Positions 26,943-35,210 of a stretch of 39,608 bases of DNA are shown in pieces. The stretch is from Alphaproteobacteria bacterium (GTDB taxonomy: Bacteria > Myxococcota_A > UBA796 > GCA-2862545). Each line of letters begins with the position of its first letter. Position 1 is the stretch's first letter. The notes under the pieces were generated by a model that searched no databases, had not been told where the DNA came from, and saw only the letters and a program-made list of their open reading frames with translations. A program made the position numbers and the translations under genes. The stretch covers positions 1-39,608 of the forward strand of contig JACKER010000047.1 in NCBI GenBank assembly GCA_020632925.1. Reading direction: 5' to 3'.

Positions 26943-28256
26943 ATGGCGGTCCGCCTCCACGTCGCGGACGACCAGCAGAGACTCGAGCGGGGCTGGCCGC
27001 ACCTCCGCACCCTCGAGACGGCGACGTCCAAGAAGTCCGCCGCCGAGCGCGCCGCCAGCGTGCTCACGAAGGTGGACCCCTCGTCGATGGTGTGGACGCC
27101 GGAGGTCGCGAGGGCGTTCCTGCGCGGGCACCACCTCCGCCCGGGCAACCCCTCGCCCGCCGATCTCGCGGCGATGGCGGCTCCGGAGGAGCTGGACGCG
27201 GACGAGTTCCTCGCGCTGCTCCCGAAGTGGGCGGCGCGAGCCCGCTACCAGTTCGTGTTCGAACACGTCGTGCTCCTCGCGGAGGCATTGCTGGGCGCGG
27301 AGGCCGTGGTGGAGGCGGTCGCGACGTGGCTCGCCTCCCTGCCGACCGGTGGTTGGGGGCCCCCGCTCCTGGCCGCCTCCTTCGCCGGGGCGCTGACGGA
27401 CCCCCACATGATGGCGTACTACGTCGGATATCCGGCGCTCCGAGCCGGACCGCGCGCGAGGGAACGGCTCGCCGAGGTCCGGGACGCAGCACCCACCGGG
27501 ACCCTGGGAGCCCGGCTGCTGGACCTGGTGCTCGGCGGTGCCGACGCGGTGCGGCGGAACGGCGGCCTGCGTGAGCTGGCGGCCTGCGCGTTCGTGACGG
27601 ACGATCCGGCGCTGGTCGCCTCGATCTCGTCGGCGGATCGACGGTTCGCCAGCCTCAGCCCGCGCTTCGTGTGGCTCGGGGGCCCCTCGGTGATCGACGA
27701 CTTCGTCGCGCGCGCGGAGACGGGCCTGCCCCCCTGGTACCTGGCGCGCTGTGTCGCGGAGCTCGGTGTGTTCGCGGAGCCCGCCGTCGTCCGTCTGGTG
27801 GGTGTGTTGGCGGGCAAGAAGAAGGCGGAGAGCGCGGCCCTCGGCTGGGTCCGGGAGCACGCCGCCTTCGTGGACGCCAACCTCGACCAGCTGGAGGGTC
27901 TCCCCGCCGCCGACGCGATCCGGGCCGCCGTCGCCGGAGCGCCGATCCCAGAGCCGGCGCGTACGTTGACGCGGGACGAGCTCGACAGCGGCACGGACGC
28001 CCTGCTCGTGGAGACGGCGCGCCGATGGTCGGCCGTTCAGGGCCGTACCGCGAGGATCGGTGTGCTGCGCGAGGCTCAGGCCGCGTACGCCGACCTGATG
28101 GCCTCGGCGGGCTTCCCGCCCAACCCCCGCGCGGGGCACGTGTTCTGTGTGGACGGTGGCCGACGGGTCGCCGCACTCCCCACGATCCTGGGGCTCGATC
28201 TCGAGGCGACCATGGAGCTCCTGGAGCTCTGGGACGCCGCCGAGGACGCTTCCTGA
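26943..28256 (+). CDS. Unknown all-helical protein, HEAT-like
   Basis: 437 residues from ATG 26943, three bases after the kinase stop. It has no signal or membrane helix. The sequence is a long series of amphipathic helices with Leu/Ala repeats (YQFVFEHVVLLAEALLGAE, WYLARCVAELGVFAEPAVV, SAALGWVREHAAFVDANL), in the manner of HEAT-like solenoids and of the helical parts of WGR/DUF4132-type proteins; I cannot decide between them. Tight linkage to a membrane kinase suggests it is a scaffold or kinase target. That is inference only. Confidence 0.75.
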   Translation: MAVRLHVADDQQRLERGWPHLRTLETATSKKSAAERAASVLTKVDPSSMVWTPEVARAFLRGHHLRPGNPSPADLAAMAAPEELDADEFLALLPKWAARARYQFVFEHVVLLAEALLGAEAVVEAVATWLASLPTGGWGPPLLAASFAGALTDPHMMAYYVGYPALRAGPRARERLAEVRDAAPTGTLGARLLDLVLGGADAVRRNGGLRELAACAFVTDDPALVASISSADRRFASLSPRFVWLGGPSVIDDFVARAETGLPPWYLARCVAELGVFAEPAVVRLVGVLAGKKKAESAALGWVREHAAFVDANLDQLEGLPAADAIRAAVAGAPIPEPARTLTRDELDSGTDALLVETARRWSAVQGRTARIGVLREAQAAYADLMASAGFPPNPRAGHVFCVDGGRRVAALPTILGLDLEATMELLELWDAAEDAS

Positions 28257-28281
28257 CCCGCACGTCGCCACGGCGGCGGGA

Positions 28282-28287
28282 TAGGGT
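28282..28287 (+). promoter_or_regulatory. Putative -10 box (TAGGGT)
   Basis: TAGGGT is followed by six bases and then GGAAGG, the Shine-Dalgarno of the gene starting at 28305. The same spacing of box, six bases, ribosome site occurs upstream of 5521 and 13769. Confidence 0.35.
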
Positions 28288-28304
28288 GGCTGCGGAAGGT
28301 GTGG

Positions 28305-28880
28305 ATGTTCCTGTTGTCGTTCGGGCTGGCCGCGCACGCCGGTCTGCCGCCCGCCTCCGCGAGCTGGTCCCTGCTCGCCGAGTCGCCCGTCAAGATCGAG
28401 TGCACGACGTTCGAGGAGCGGCCCTACTGCCGCGCCACCGGCATCATCGGTGCCCCGTCGGACAAGGCGGCGACGACGTTCGCGGAGCTCGACAAGCACG
28501 TCGACCAGATGGCCGCGATCACCATGGTGAAGCGCCTCGAGCCCGACGTCCTGCACATCGTCATGGACTACCCCTGGCCGATCAACGACCGGGACTACGT
28601 CGCCCGCTTCACGCGCAGCGAGCAGGACGGCGCCCAGGTGTTCGCGTGGACCCCGATCGAACACGCCGGCGCGCCGGTGGACCCGAAGATCGTGCGTCTC
28701 CCGTGGCTGGACGGCGAGTGGCGCTTCGCTCCGGACGGGGAGAACACGCGCGTGACCTACCTGTGGGAGGCCGACCCGGGCGGCGGCATCCCCGACGCCA
28801 ACATGGTCCGCAAGAAGGCCGGCCTGTTCGCGCTCACCGACATCGCGACGGCCTGCGGCACCACCATCCTCTCCCCGTAG
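28305..28880 (+). CDS. Secreted START-domain-like lipid-binding protein
   Basis: 191 residues from ATG 28305, with GGAAGG five bases upstream; GTG 28299 is possible but would start inside the ribosome site. The signal peptide is short (MFLLSFGLAAHA). The mature part matches bacterial START-like proteins: MDYPWPINDRDYVARFTRS corresponds to the family's MPWPL-NRDFV element, and LDGEWRFAPDGENTRVTYLWEADPGGGIPD to its W-L-P...T.V.Y...DPGG.IP element. Such proteins bind hydrophobic ligands in a helix-grip cavity. Location is probably the periplasm. It converges with the sulfatase-fold gene, with a gap of only three bases. Confidence 0.82.
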   Translation: MFLLSFGLAAHAGLPPASASWSLLAESPVKIECTTFEERPYCRATGIIGAPSDKAATTFAELDKHVDQMAAITMVKRLEPDVLHIVMDYPWPINDRDYVARFTRSEQDGAQVFAWTPIEHAGAPVDPKIVRLPWLDGEWRFAPDGENTRVTYLWEADPGGGIPDANMVRKKAGLFALTDIATACGTTILSP

Positions 28881-28883
28881 CCC

Positions 28884-30209
28884 TCAGGGCTCGGCGGCGA
28901 CCGGCACCCCCGCCGACGGGAAGGCCGCCTGCACGTCGTCCACGAAGGCCGACATCTCGCGCCAGGCCGCGATCACCTGCGGGTCGGCGGCATCGTAGAC
29001 GTCCGACAGCTCCGCCGGGTCGGCGTCGGTCCGGTGCGCCGCGCGCCCGCCAGCGAAGTCGTAGTGCAGCACGAAGCCGGGCTCCACGATCCCGAGCTGG
29101 GGCGGTCCGTGGTCCACGCGGCTGTACGCCATCACCCGCCGCGGGCGGTCCGCCGGCGCGGCACCCAGCACCAGGCCGCTCGCCTTCTCCGGGACCTCCA
29201 GGCCATAGAGCGTCCACAACGTCACCGCCAGGTCCGTGTGCAGGGTCGGGCCCGTCCAGACGCGGGGCGACAACCCCTTGGCCCAGAACGCCGCCGTCGA
29301 CCGGTTCTCCTCCGCGTACAGCTCGAAGCCGTGGTCGATGACGCCTCGCTCCATCTGCTGCTCGCCGTGGTCCGTCGCGAACACCACCAGCGTGTCGTCG
29401 AGCGCGCCCGAGGCGTCCAGATCCGCCCACAGCGAGGCCAGCTGGTCGTCGAAGGAGCGCAGCTCCGCGCGGTAGGTGGCGTCCACGCGGGCCAGGAGCG
29501 CCTGCTGCCAGCTCGCGTCCTCGTCCGGGTAGCGCTCCGTCGCGTCCGCCAGGCCGTCGCAAACGTCCACCCCGATGTCGGGCAGGTCGTCCAGCTCGCC
29601 CAGGTAGCGCTGCGGCGGGCAGTAGGGCCGGTGCGGGTCCATGAAGTGCAGATGCACGTACCAGGGGTCGCCCGACGCCATCCGATCGGCGACCGCGGTC
29701 CGTCCCAGGGCGGCGATCTCCTCGGCGGGGGCGTAGTCGCGTACCTTCACGCTCCCGAAGCCCTGCGCGGTCCGCAGCACCACGTCCGAGAAGATGCGGT
29801 TCCCCGTGATCAGCGTCGTGCCGTAGCCCGCGTGGGACAGGCTCTTCGCCACCGTCCGCAGGTCCGCGTCGCTCGGGACCTCCGGGTCCCCCGACCCCGG
29901 CCAGAACCCGAGCTCGTACGGGCTGTTCCCCGTGGTGGCGCAGATCATCGAGGGCGCCGTCCAGTTCGAGCACGAGCGGTGATCCTCGAGAACCACCCCC
30001 TCCGCCATGCGCGCGTCGAGGAACGGGGTCGTGTCGCCGCGTCCCGAGAAGCGCCCGATGCGGTCCCGACGGGTCGTGTCGAGCGTGATCACCAGGAGGT
30101 TCGTGGGCGTCCGTCCGTCGGCGAACACGAGCGGCCCGCGGTCGGGGGTCGCGCTGTGTCCGGCAGGGGAGGTCGAACGGGTGCAGGCGGCGAACAGCAG
30201 GAGGATCAC
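28884..30209 (-). CDS. Sulfatase-fold lipoprotein with Thr nucleophile site
   Basis: 441 residues from GTG 30209 (AGGAG five bases upstream), overlapping the previous stop as GTGA. MILLLFAAC is a short lipoprotein signal. The alkaline-phosphatase/sulfatase fold is shown by NLLVITLDTTRRDRI with Asp44 as metal ligand and VVFATDHGEQ as the second metal site. The nucleophile motif C/S-x-P-S-R of sulfatases reads T-A-P-S-M (84-88): Thr84 replaces the formylglycine precursor and Met88 the Arg. It therefore cannot be a classical formylglycine sulfatase; Thr nucleophiles occur in related phosphoglycerol transferases and phosphodiesterases. The substrate is unknown. It is the last gene of the LysR-HEAT-sulfatase transcript. 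Confidence 0.88.
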   Translation of the reverse strand: MILLLFAACTRSTSPAGHSATPDRGPLVFADGRTPTNLLVITLDTTRRDRIGRFSGRGDTTPFLDARMAEGVVLEDHRSCSNWTAPSMICATTGNSPYELGFWPGSGDPEVPSDADLRTVAKSLSHAGYGTTLITGNRIFSDVVLRTAQGFGSVKVRDYAPAEEIAALGRTAVADRMASGDPWYVHLHFMDPHRPYCPPQRYLGELDDLPDIGVDVCDGLADATERYPDEDASWQQALLARVDATYRAELRSFDDQLASLWADLDASGALDDTLVVFATDHGEQQMERGVIDHGFELYAEENRSTAAFWAKGLSPRVWTGPTLHTDLAVTLWTLYGLEVPEKASGLVLGAAPADRPRRVMAYSRVDHGPPQLGIVEPGFVLHYDFAGGRAAHRTDADPAELSDVYDAADPQVIAAWREMSAFVDDVQAAFPSAGVPVAAEP

Positions 30210-31222
30210 GAGCTCTCCTGCGGAGTGGTGAGCGTCCCGCCGCTGCTGTTCACCAGATCCAGGCCACCGCGGGCGCCCGCGAGCCGCGCCTCGAGCGTCG
30301 CGATCGTGTCCCGCACCGTCTTACCCGCCGGCCCGGGCCGTCGCGCGTGCCGCCGGAGCGCCGCGAGCGTCCGCCCGTCCGCGTGGCGCGCCAGCCCCCA
30401 GCACGCGCGGGTCACCACCTCGTCGTGATCGTGCCGATCGAGCAGAACGAGCAGCTCGTCGGGGTGGAGCGCGTCCCACACCCCGCGCAGCGCGCGCGCC
30501 ACGAGCTCCGGGCCGTGCTCCGGCGCCATCGCGGACAGCCGCAGCACTCCGAGCCCCGCGCCACCGAGGTGCAGCGCCCCGAGCGTCGCGATGCGCGGGT
30601 CCTGGTCCTCCACCGCCACCGCGGCCAGCCCGAGCACGTTCGGACCGTGGTGACCCGTCGGTACCCAGCCGCCGAGCAGCCGCTCCCAGGCCCGCAGTCG
30701 CGCCGCCGGATCCGCGTCCCCGGTCGCCACGTCCAGGAGCGCCTGCTCGGGATCCGCCGCCCACCCGAGCCGGTCGCCGATCCAGGTGGCCGCGTGGACC
30801 AGGCTCCGCAGGTCCGCGCCCTCCAGCGCCACCGTCGCCGACGGCTCCGCCTCGAGCGCGGTCAACACGGAACGACAGGCCTCGGGATCGGCGAGCACCC
30901 AGGCCACGCGCGGATCGGCGACCACCGCCAGCCGCTCGGCCTGCTCCAGTGCCATCGCGCCCGCCAGCGTCCGCCGCAGCCCGTTCGCCCGCTCGACGTC
31001 GTACGGCGCCGGCCCCAACAGGCGCAACCGCCCGCGCTCCGCCTCGAGCCGATGCCCGCCGACCACACCCCGCGCCGTGCGACCGTCCCGCGCCACCACG
31101 AGGCCCAGCTGCGCAGCCGTGCGCGCCCAGCCGTCCCCCTGCTGCACACCGAGCGCCCGGAGCGCCGCCCACGCGACGCCCGCCGCCACACCCGCGCCGA
31201 GGAGGGTCAGCACCAGGGTCAT
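30206..31222 (-). CDS. Membrane-anchored HEAT-like repeat protein
   Basis: 338 residues. ATG 31222 overlaps the LysR stop (ATGA), and its own stop overlaps the GTG of the sulfatase-fold gene. One N-terminal hydrophobic helix (MTLVLTLLGAGVAAGVAWAAL) is followed by a helical domain; the last ~120 residues show HEAT-type pairs (DELLVLLDRHDHDEVVTRAC, LARHADGRTLAALRRHARR). The middle (~75-200) has no recognisable family. It may be a scaffold for the sulfatase-fold lipoprotein. Function unknown. Confidence 0.75.
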   Translation of the reverse strand: MTLVLTLLGAGVAAGVAWAALRALGVQQGDGWARTAAQLGLVVARDGRTARGVVGGHRLEAERGRLRLLGPAPYDVERANGLRRTLAGAMALEQAERLAVVADPRVAWVLADPEACRSVLTALEAEPSATVALEGADLRSLVHAATWIGDRLGWAADPEQALLDVATGDADPAARLRAWERLLGGWVPTGHHGPNVLGLAAVAVEDQDPRIATLGALHLGGAGLGVLRLSAMAPEHGPELVARALRGVWDALHPDELLVLLDRHDHDEVVTRACWGLARHADGRTLAALRRHARRPGPAGKTVRDTIATLEARLAGARGGLDLVNSSGGTLTTPQESS

Positions 31223-32154
31223 GCTCCATCGTACCCGGCGGACCGCCAGGTCGACACGATCCGGGCCTCCTCCTCGTACAAGGCGACCACCCAGTCGACG
31301 AAGACGCGGACCCGCGCGGGCAGCCGTTGGCGCGGCCAGAGCACCGAGACGGGCAGCTCTCCGGCGGGCCAGCGCTCGAGGACCGGCACCAGACGCCCGT
31401 CCCGGAGGTGACCCAGCACGTGCCTCGTGAGCGGGACCTGGAGCAACCCCGCGCCCGCGAGCCCCGCCGTGAGCCAGGTGTCGCTGTCGTTGCACGCGAC
31501 CCGGTGGCGCGCTGGCACGGCCACGAGCTCGCCGTCGATCGTGAAGTCCGGATCGTACGGACGGCCGCTGCGGGGCGACAGGAACGCGACGAACACGTGG
31601 TGATCGAGGTCGTGGGGCGACGCGGGCACGCCGTGGGCCGCCAGGTAGGACGGCGCGGCGCAGGTCAGCACCTCGAACCGCGCGAGCCTGCGCCCCACGA
31701 GACTCGGGTCGAACACCTCGCCGCCGCGGATCACGCAGTCCACCCCCTCCGCGAGCACGTCCACCGGCCGATCGGTGCTGCCGAGGTGCACCTCGAGCTC
31801 CGGGTACCGCGCGAGCAGCTCGGGCAGGGCGGGGGCGATCACGTGGCGGGCCGCCGCGGACGGTGCGTCGACCCGGATACGCCCTCGAGGCTCGGCGGAT
31901 GCTGCGCCCAGATCGTGCAGATCACGCAGGTCGTCGAGGATCCGCTGCACGTCGCGGAGCGCCGCCCGGCCGTCCACCGTGAGCGAGACCCTCCGCGTCG
32001 TCCGGTGGAGCAGCCGGACACCGAGCCGAGCCTCCAACGCCTGGATCCGGGCCGTCACCGTCGACCGCGGGAGCTGGAGGACGCGGGCGGCACCGGTGAA
32101 GCTCCCCTGCCCTGCGACCGCCGCGAACACCTCGAGCTCCGCCAGCCGGTCCAT
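31219..32154 (-). CDS. LysR-family transcriptional regulator
   Basis: 311 residues from ATG 32154 with AGGAG seven bases upstream. The winged helix-turn-helix is at the N-terminus: DRLAELEVFAAVAGQGSFTG, AARVLQLPRSTVTARIQALEARLGVRLLHRTTR (two stretches), followed by the substrate-binding domain (~90-290) in the CrgA/DmlR-like subgroup (GRIRVDAPSAAARHVIAPAL). It is divergent from an aldo/keto reductase gene 88 bases away, a common target arrangement for LysR regulators. Unusually, it is also the first gene of a coupled transcript with a HEAT-like and a sulfatase-fold protein. The effector is unknown. Confidence 0.93.
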   Translation of the reverse strand: MDRLAELEVFAAVAGQGSFTGAARVLQLPRSTVTARIQALEARLGVRLLHRTTRRVSLTVDGRAALRDVQRILDDLRDLHDLGAASAEPRGRIRVDAPSAAARHVIAPALPELLARYPELEVHLGSTDRPVDVLAEGVDCVIRGGEVFDPSLVGRRLARFEVLTCAAPSYLAAHGVPASPHDLDHHVFVAFLSPRSGRPYDPDFTIDGELVAVPARHRVACNDSDTWLTAGLAGAGLLQVPLTRHVLGHLRDGRLVPVLERWPAGELPVSVLWPRQRLPARVRVFVDWVVALYEEEARIVSTWRSAGYDGA

Positions 32155-32242
32155 TGTTCGTCTCCTGTGGATGGTCTGTCCGTGAGAGCGACGATGACAC
32201 AGAATTCTCCACGATCTACACCAGGGCACGGAGGGTGTGACC
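32155..32242. promoter_or_regulatory. LysR/aldo-keto reductase divergent promoter region
   Basis: This 88-base gap holds a perfect palindrome AGAATTCT (32201-32208), the only AT-rich palindrome here and a candidate LysR site. On the plus strand ATGACA (32194-32199) and TACACC (32217-32222) are 17 bases apart and could be -35 and -10 of the reductase gene, with the palindrome between them. This would suit repression or activation by the regulator. Confidence 0.35.
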
Positions 32243-33226
32243 ATGACGACGACGATGCGGCTCGGCGAGACCGGGCCCGAGGTGTTCCCGCTGGCCCTGG
32301 GCTGCATGGGCATGACGCCCGGGGCCTATGGGCACGCCGACGAGGACGAGAGCGTGGCGACGATCCATGCCGCGCTCGACCGAGGCGTGAACTTGCTGGA
32401 CACGGGCGACTTCTACAGCTCGGGGCGCAACGAGCTGCTCGTCGGCCGCGCGATCCGCGATCGGCGCGACCAGGCGCTGCTCTCCGTGAAGTTCGGCGCG
32501 CTGCGCTCGCCCGACGGTGGCTGGCTCGGCGTGGACGGGCGGCCGGCGGCGGTGAAGAACTTCCTGGCGATGAGCCTCGCGCGACTCGGCGTGGACCACG
32601 TCGACGTCTACCGCCTGGCCCGCCTGGACCCCGCGGTCCCGATCGAGGAGACGGTGGGTGCGATGGCCGAGCTCGTGCAGAGCGGTCACGTCCGACACAT
32701 CGGTCTGTCGGAGGTCGGAGCGGAGACGATTCGTCGCGCGGCAGCCGTCCACCCCATCTCCGACCTGCAGATCGAGTACTCGCTCGTCACCCGCGGCCCG
32801 GAGTCGTCCATCTTCCCGACGCTGCGAGAGCTCGGGATCTCGGCGACCGCGTACGGCGTCCTCTCCCGTGGCCTGCTCTCCGGCTCGGTGCCGAGGAGCG
32901 GTGACTACCGGGCCTTCCTCCCTCGCTTCACCGGCGAGAACGCCGACCGGAACCGCTCCCTGGTGGCGTCGCTGGTGCGGCTGGCGGCCGAGCGCGGCAC
33001 CACCCCGACGCGCCTCGCGATCGCCTGGGTCCGCGCCCGTCAGCCCTGGTTGGTCCCCCTGCTCGGCGCCCGCACCCGCCCGCAGCTCGACGAGGCGCTG
33101 GGCGCGCTCGAGCTGTCGCTCGACGACGACGCGCTGGCAGCCCTGGAGGCCGCCATCCCGCCCGACGCCGTCGCGGGCACCCGCTACGCCGCCCCGCAGA
33201 TGCGCATGCTCGACAGCGAGCGGTAG
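32243..33226 (+). CDS. Aldo/keto reductase, variant lacking catalytic His
   Basis: 327 residues from ATG 32243, seven bases after GGAGGG. TIM-barrel aldo/keto reductase: GCMGMTPGAYG, catalytic Asp53 (LLDTGDFY), Tyr58, Lys83 (SVKFG) and the NADPH region near the end (LLGARTRPQLDEALGALEL). The fourth tetrad residue, His in the usual Y-x-x-H-R-x-D-P, is Ala126 here (YRLARLDP). I recall a subfamily with this Y-R-x-A-R-L-D-P reading next to IGLSEVGAETIRRA, so the change is likely ancestral, not a recent mutation. Substrate unknown; probably controlled by the divergent LysR regulator. Confidence 0.92.
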   Translation: MTTTMRLGETGPEVFPLALGCMGMTPGAYGHADEDESVATIHAALDRGVNLLDTGDFYSSGRNELLVGRAIRDRRDQALLSVKFGALRSPDGGWLGVDGRPAAVKNFLAMSLARLGVDHVDVYRLARLDPAVPIEETVGAMAELVQSGHVRHIGLSEVGAETIRRAAAVHPISDLQIEYSLVTRGPESSIFPTLRELGISATAYGVLSRGLLSGSVPRSGDYRAFLPRFTGENADRNRSLVASLVRLAAERGTTPTRLAIAWVRARQPWLVPLLGARTRPQLDEALGALELSLDDDALAALEAAIPPDAVAGTRYAAPQMRMLDSER

Positions 33227-33289
33227 ACGGTTCGTTCGCATCTTGCTGTGAGCCGGATCCAGGCGTACGATCCCGAAACTGGAGTCAGC

Positions 33290-34252
33290 ATGGGTTCCAA
33301 GGCGCACCGTCGGACGAAGGCTCCCACACAGGGCGAGGCTCCGGCCCAGCCACAGGTCGCGGATCTGGGGAGCAACCAGGCGCTCCTCGAACAGATCCGC
33401 AAGGACGCCACCACGCCGAAGTCGATCCTCGACGTCGGCTTCCAGAAGTTCGACCCGAAGCTGCCCAAGGGCTGGAAGCCACCGAAGCAGACGCTGCTCG
33501 AGAAGGCGCAGATCCAGAACCAGTGGCGTGCGGCCAGCTACCAGCCCAACCTCAGCAAGGAGCAGAAGGCGGACGTCGACAAGTTCAAGGCACACTGGGA
33601 CGCCAACAAGGACCGCTACCAGGGGGTCGCGGACAAGACCAACGTCCCTGCCGCCATGATCGCCGCGAAGCACTGGCGCGAGGCGTCCGGGAGCTTCGAC
33701 AAGTACATGCACCAGGGCGACCCGCTCGGGAAGAAGGCGGTGCACGTCCCGCGGAACATCCCGATCTTCCACGAGTGGGAGCCGTCGGCGGAGCACGCGC
33801 TCAACGATCCGTACAAGAAGCGGCTCCAGAACAAGCTCGGCGTGAACAAGGACACCACCGACCGCGCGGCCCTGGCGACCTACGGCGAGATCTACAACGG
33901 CCTCGGCTACGCGAAGAAGGGCGTCCCATCCGCCTACTCCTGGTCCGGAACCAACCAGTACGAGAAGGGCAAGTACACCAGCGACGGCAAGTACAACCCG
34001 AAGTACGTCGACAAGCAGGTCGGCATCGTGCCGCTGATGGACGCGATCCTGCCGAAACAGGACCAGGCGCCGGTCGATCCGATGCAGGTCATCCGCGACG
34101 CGCAGCAGCCGATGAACCCCGCCGACGTGTTCATGCGGATGCGCCCGGGCGGGATCCTCGGACCACCGCTGCAGCCCGCAGCGCCGAAGGCCGAAGCACC
34201 CGCGCCCGCACCGGCGCCCGCACCCGCCCCGAAGAAGGCCGAGGAGGAGTGA
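33290..34252 (+). CDS. Lysine-rich lysozyme-like protein without signal peptide
   Basis: 320 residues from ATG 33290, five bases after GGAG. N-terminus basic and disordered (GSKAHRRTKAPTQGE), then a helical region and a central domain (~105-250): AAMIAAKHWREASGSFDKYM with Glu131, HQGDPLGKKAVHVPRN, WEPSAEHAL, YGEIYNGLGYAKKG, SWSGTNQYEKGKYTSDG. This order matches a lysozyme-like family of phage and bacterial wall hydrolases, with Glu131 as probable acid. The C-terminus is a Pro/Ala repeat ending KKAEEE. Lysine is far commoner than in neighbouring proteins. No Sec signal: export by phage-like lysis, a contractile device or another route is possible but unproven. The gene may be acquired. Confidence 0.7.
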   Translation: MGSKAHRRTKAPTQGEAPAQPQVADLGSNQALLEQIRKDATTPKSILDVGFQKFDPKLPKGWKPPKQTLLEKAQIQNQWRAASYQPNLSKEQKADVDKFKAHWDANKDRYQGVADKTNVPAAMIAAKHWREASGSFDKYMHQGDPLGKKAVHVPRNIPIFHEWEPSAEHALNDPYKKRLQNKLGVNKDTTDRAALATYGEIYNGLGYAKKGVPSAYSWSGTNQYEKGKYTSDGKYNPKYVDKQVGIVPLMDAILPKQDQAPVDPMQVIRDAQQPMNPADVFMRMRPGGILGPPLQPAAPKAEAPAPAPAPAPAPKKAEEE

Positions 34253-34258
34253 TCGACC

Positions 34259-35200
34259 TCAGGGGTTCTGGATGCCAGCCGGGTCCGGGGACGACAGGTC
34301 CAGCGTGAGCGCGTCGACGAGATCGGGGTCGTAGCCGTCGACGAAGGCGGTGTCCGGCACCCCGCCATAGGTCGACTCGAACCCGGCCCCCTCGTACACC
34401 TCGTACAGCACGACCTCGATGCGGCTCGTGCCCAGGAGCGTCCGCGGCAGCGCGATCTCCACGACGTCGCCGAGCTCCGCGGCCGCCGCGTAGGGCATCG
34501 TGGTCAGGACGTTCGGCGTCGAGACCCAGCGCGCGCCGTCCCACTGCTGCAGGTCGTCGTAGCTGCCGTCCGCCTTGCGGCGCAGCTGGAGGCTGGCGGC
34601 GAAGGGCAGGCCGGGCTGCTGGGTGTTCAGGGGCGGCACGGTCGCGCTGCCCACGCCGGTGCCGATGGTCACGATCTCCCAGTGCTCGGGCCCGCCGGTC
34701 GCCACGTCCGGGTGCTGGAACGTGAAGTAGATCCGGTCGCTGTCCCAGGTGACGCCACCCAGCGTCGCGCCGCCGCTGGTGGTCGGGAACAGCTCGTCGG
34801 CGCTCCAGTCCCCGAGCGCGCCGTTCAGGTGGATCCCGTTGAACCAGGCGGGATCACCGACCGTGCGCACGACCGCGTTGGACTTCACCGACGAGGCCCC
34901 GCCCGCGCCGCGCCGCGCCGCCGCCTGGAAGGTCACGGTCGCCCCGACGGGGAGCTGGGTGGGCACGGGGATCTCGAGGGTCGCGCGCCCGCTCGCGTCG
35001 GCCATGGCAGTGCCGGAGAGCAGCGTGTCCGCGCCCAGATCGAGGCACAGCCCACCGAGCTGCGGCGGACACGGACCCGCGGCGACGCCGCCGAGGCTCG
35101 AGAGGAACCCGATGGTCTCGCCGGGAACGGCGTTGGAGACCACGACCACCGCGTCACCGCCCGGGTGGGGGACGGCCGCCGTCAGGAGGAGGGAGATCAT
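34259..35200 (-). CDS. Secreted surface protein with CBM9/DOMON-like domain
   Basis: 313 residues from ATG 35200, preceded by AGGAAG. MISLLLTAAVPHP is a short signal-like sequence. The first ~95 residues (VVVVSNAVPGETIGFLSSLGG through PVPTQLPVGATVTFQAAARR) form a beta domain I associate with myxobacterial surface proteins. Residues ~115-310 (HLNGALGDWSADELFPTTSGG, TWDSDRIYFTFQHPDVATGG, VEIALPRTLLGTSRIEVVLY) resemble CBM9/DOMON-like sugar-binding modules. The end faces the convergent lysozyme-like gene with six bases between. Function is inferred only as surface binding. Confidence 0.75.
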   Translation of the reverse strand: MISLLLTAAVPHPGGDAVVVVSNAVPGETIGFLSSLGGVAAGPCPPQLGGLCLDLGADTLLSGTAMADASGRATLEIPVPTQLPVGATVTFQAAARRGAGGASSVKSNAVVRTVGDPAWFNGIHLNGALGDWSADELFPTTSGGATLGGVTWDSDRIYFTFQHPDVATGGPEHWEIVTIGTGVGSATVPPLNTQQPGLPFAASLQLRRKADGSYDDLQQWDGARWVSTPNVLTTMPYAAAAELGDVVEIALPRTLLGTSRIEVVLYEVYEGAGFESTYGGVPDTAFVDGYDPDLVDALTLDLSSPDPAGIQNP

Positions 35201-35210
35201 GGCGCTTCCT

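Noticed and set aside
25149..28664. A long minus-strand open frame antisense to the third kinase and its neighbour
   Set aside because: No motif, no ribosome site, shadow composition; the plus-strand genes are well supported.
34189..34240. A GC-rich imperfect repeat as a possible mobile or regulatory repeat
   Set aside because: It is simply the Ala/Pro codon repeat at the C-terminus of the lysozyme-like protein.
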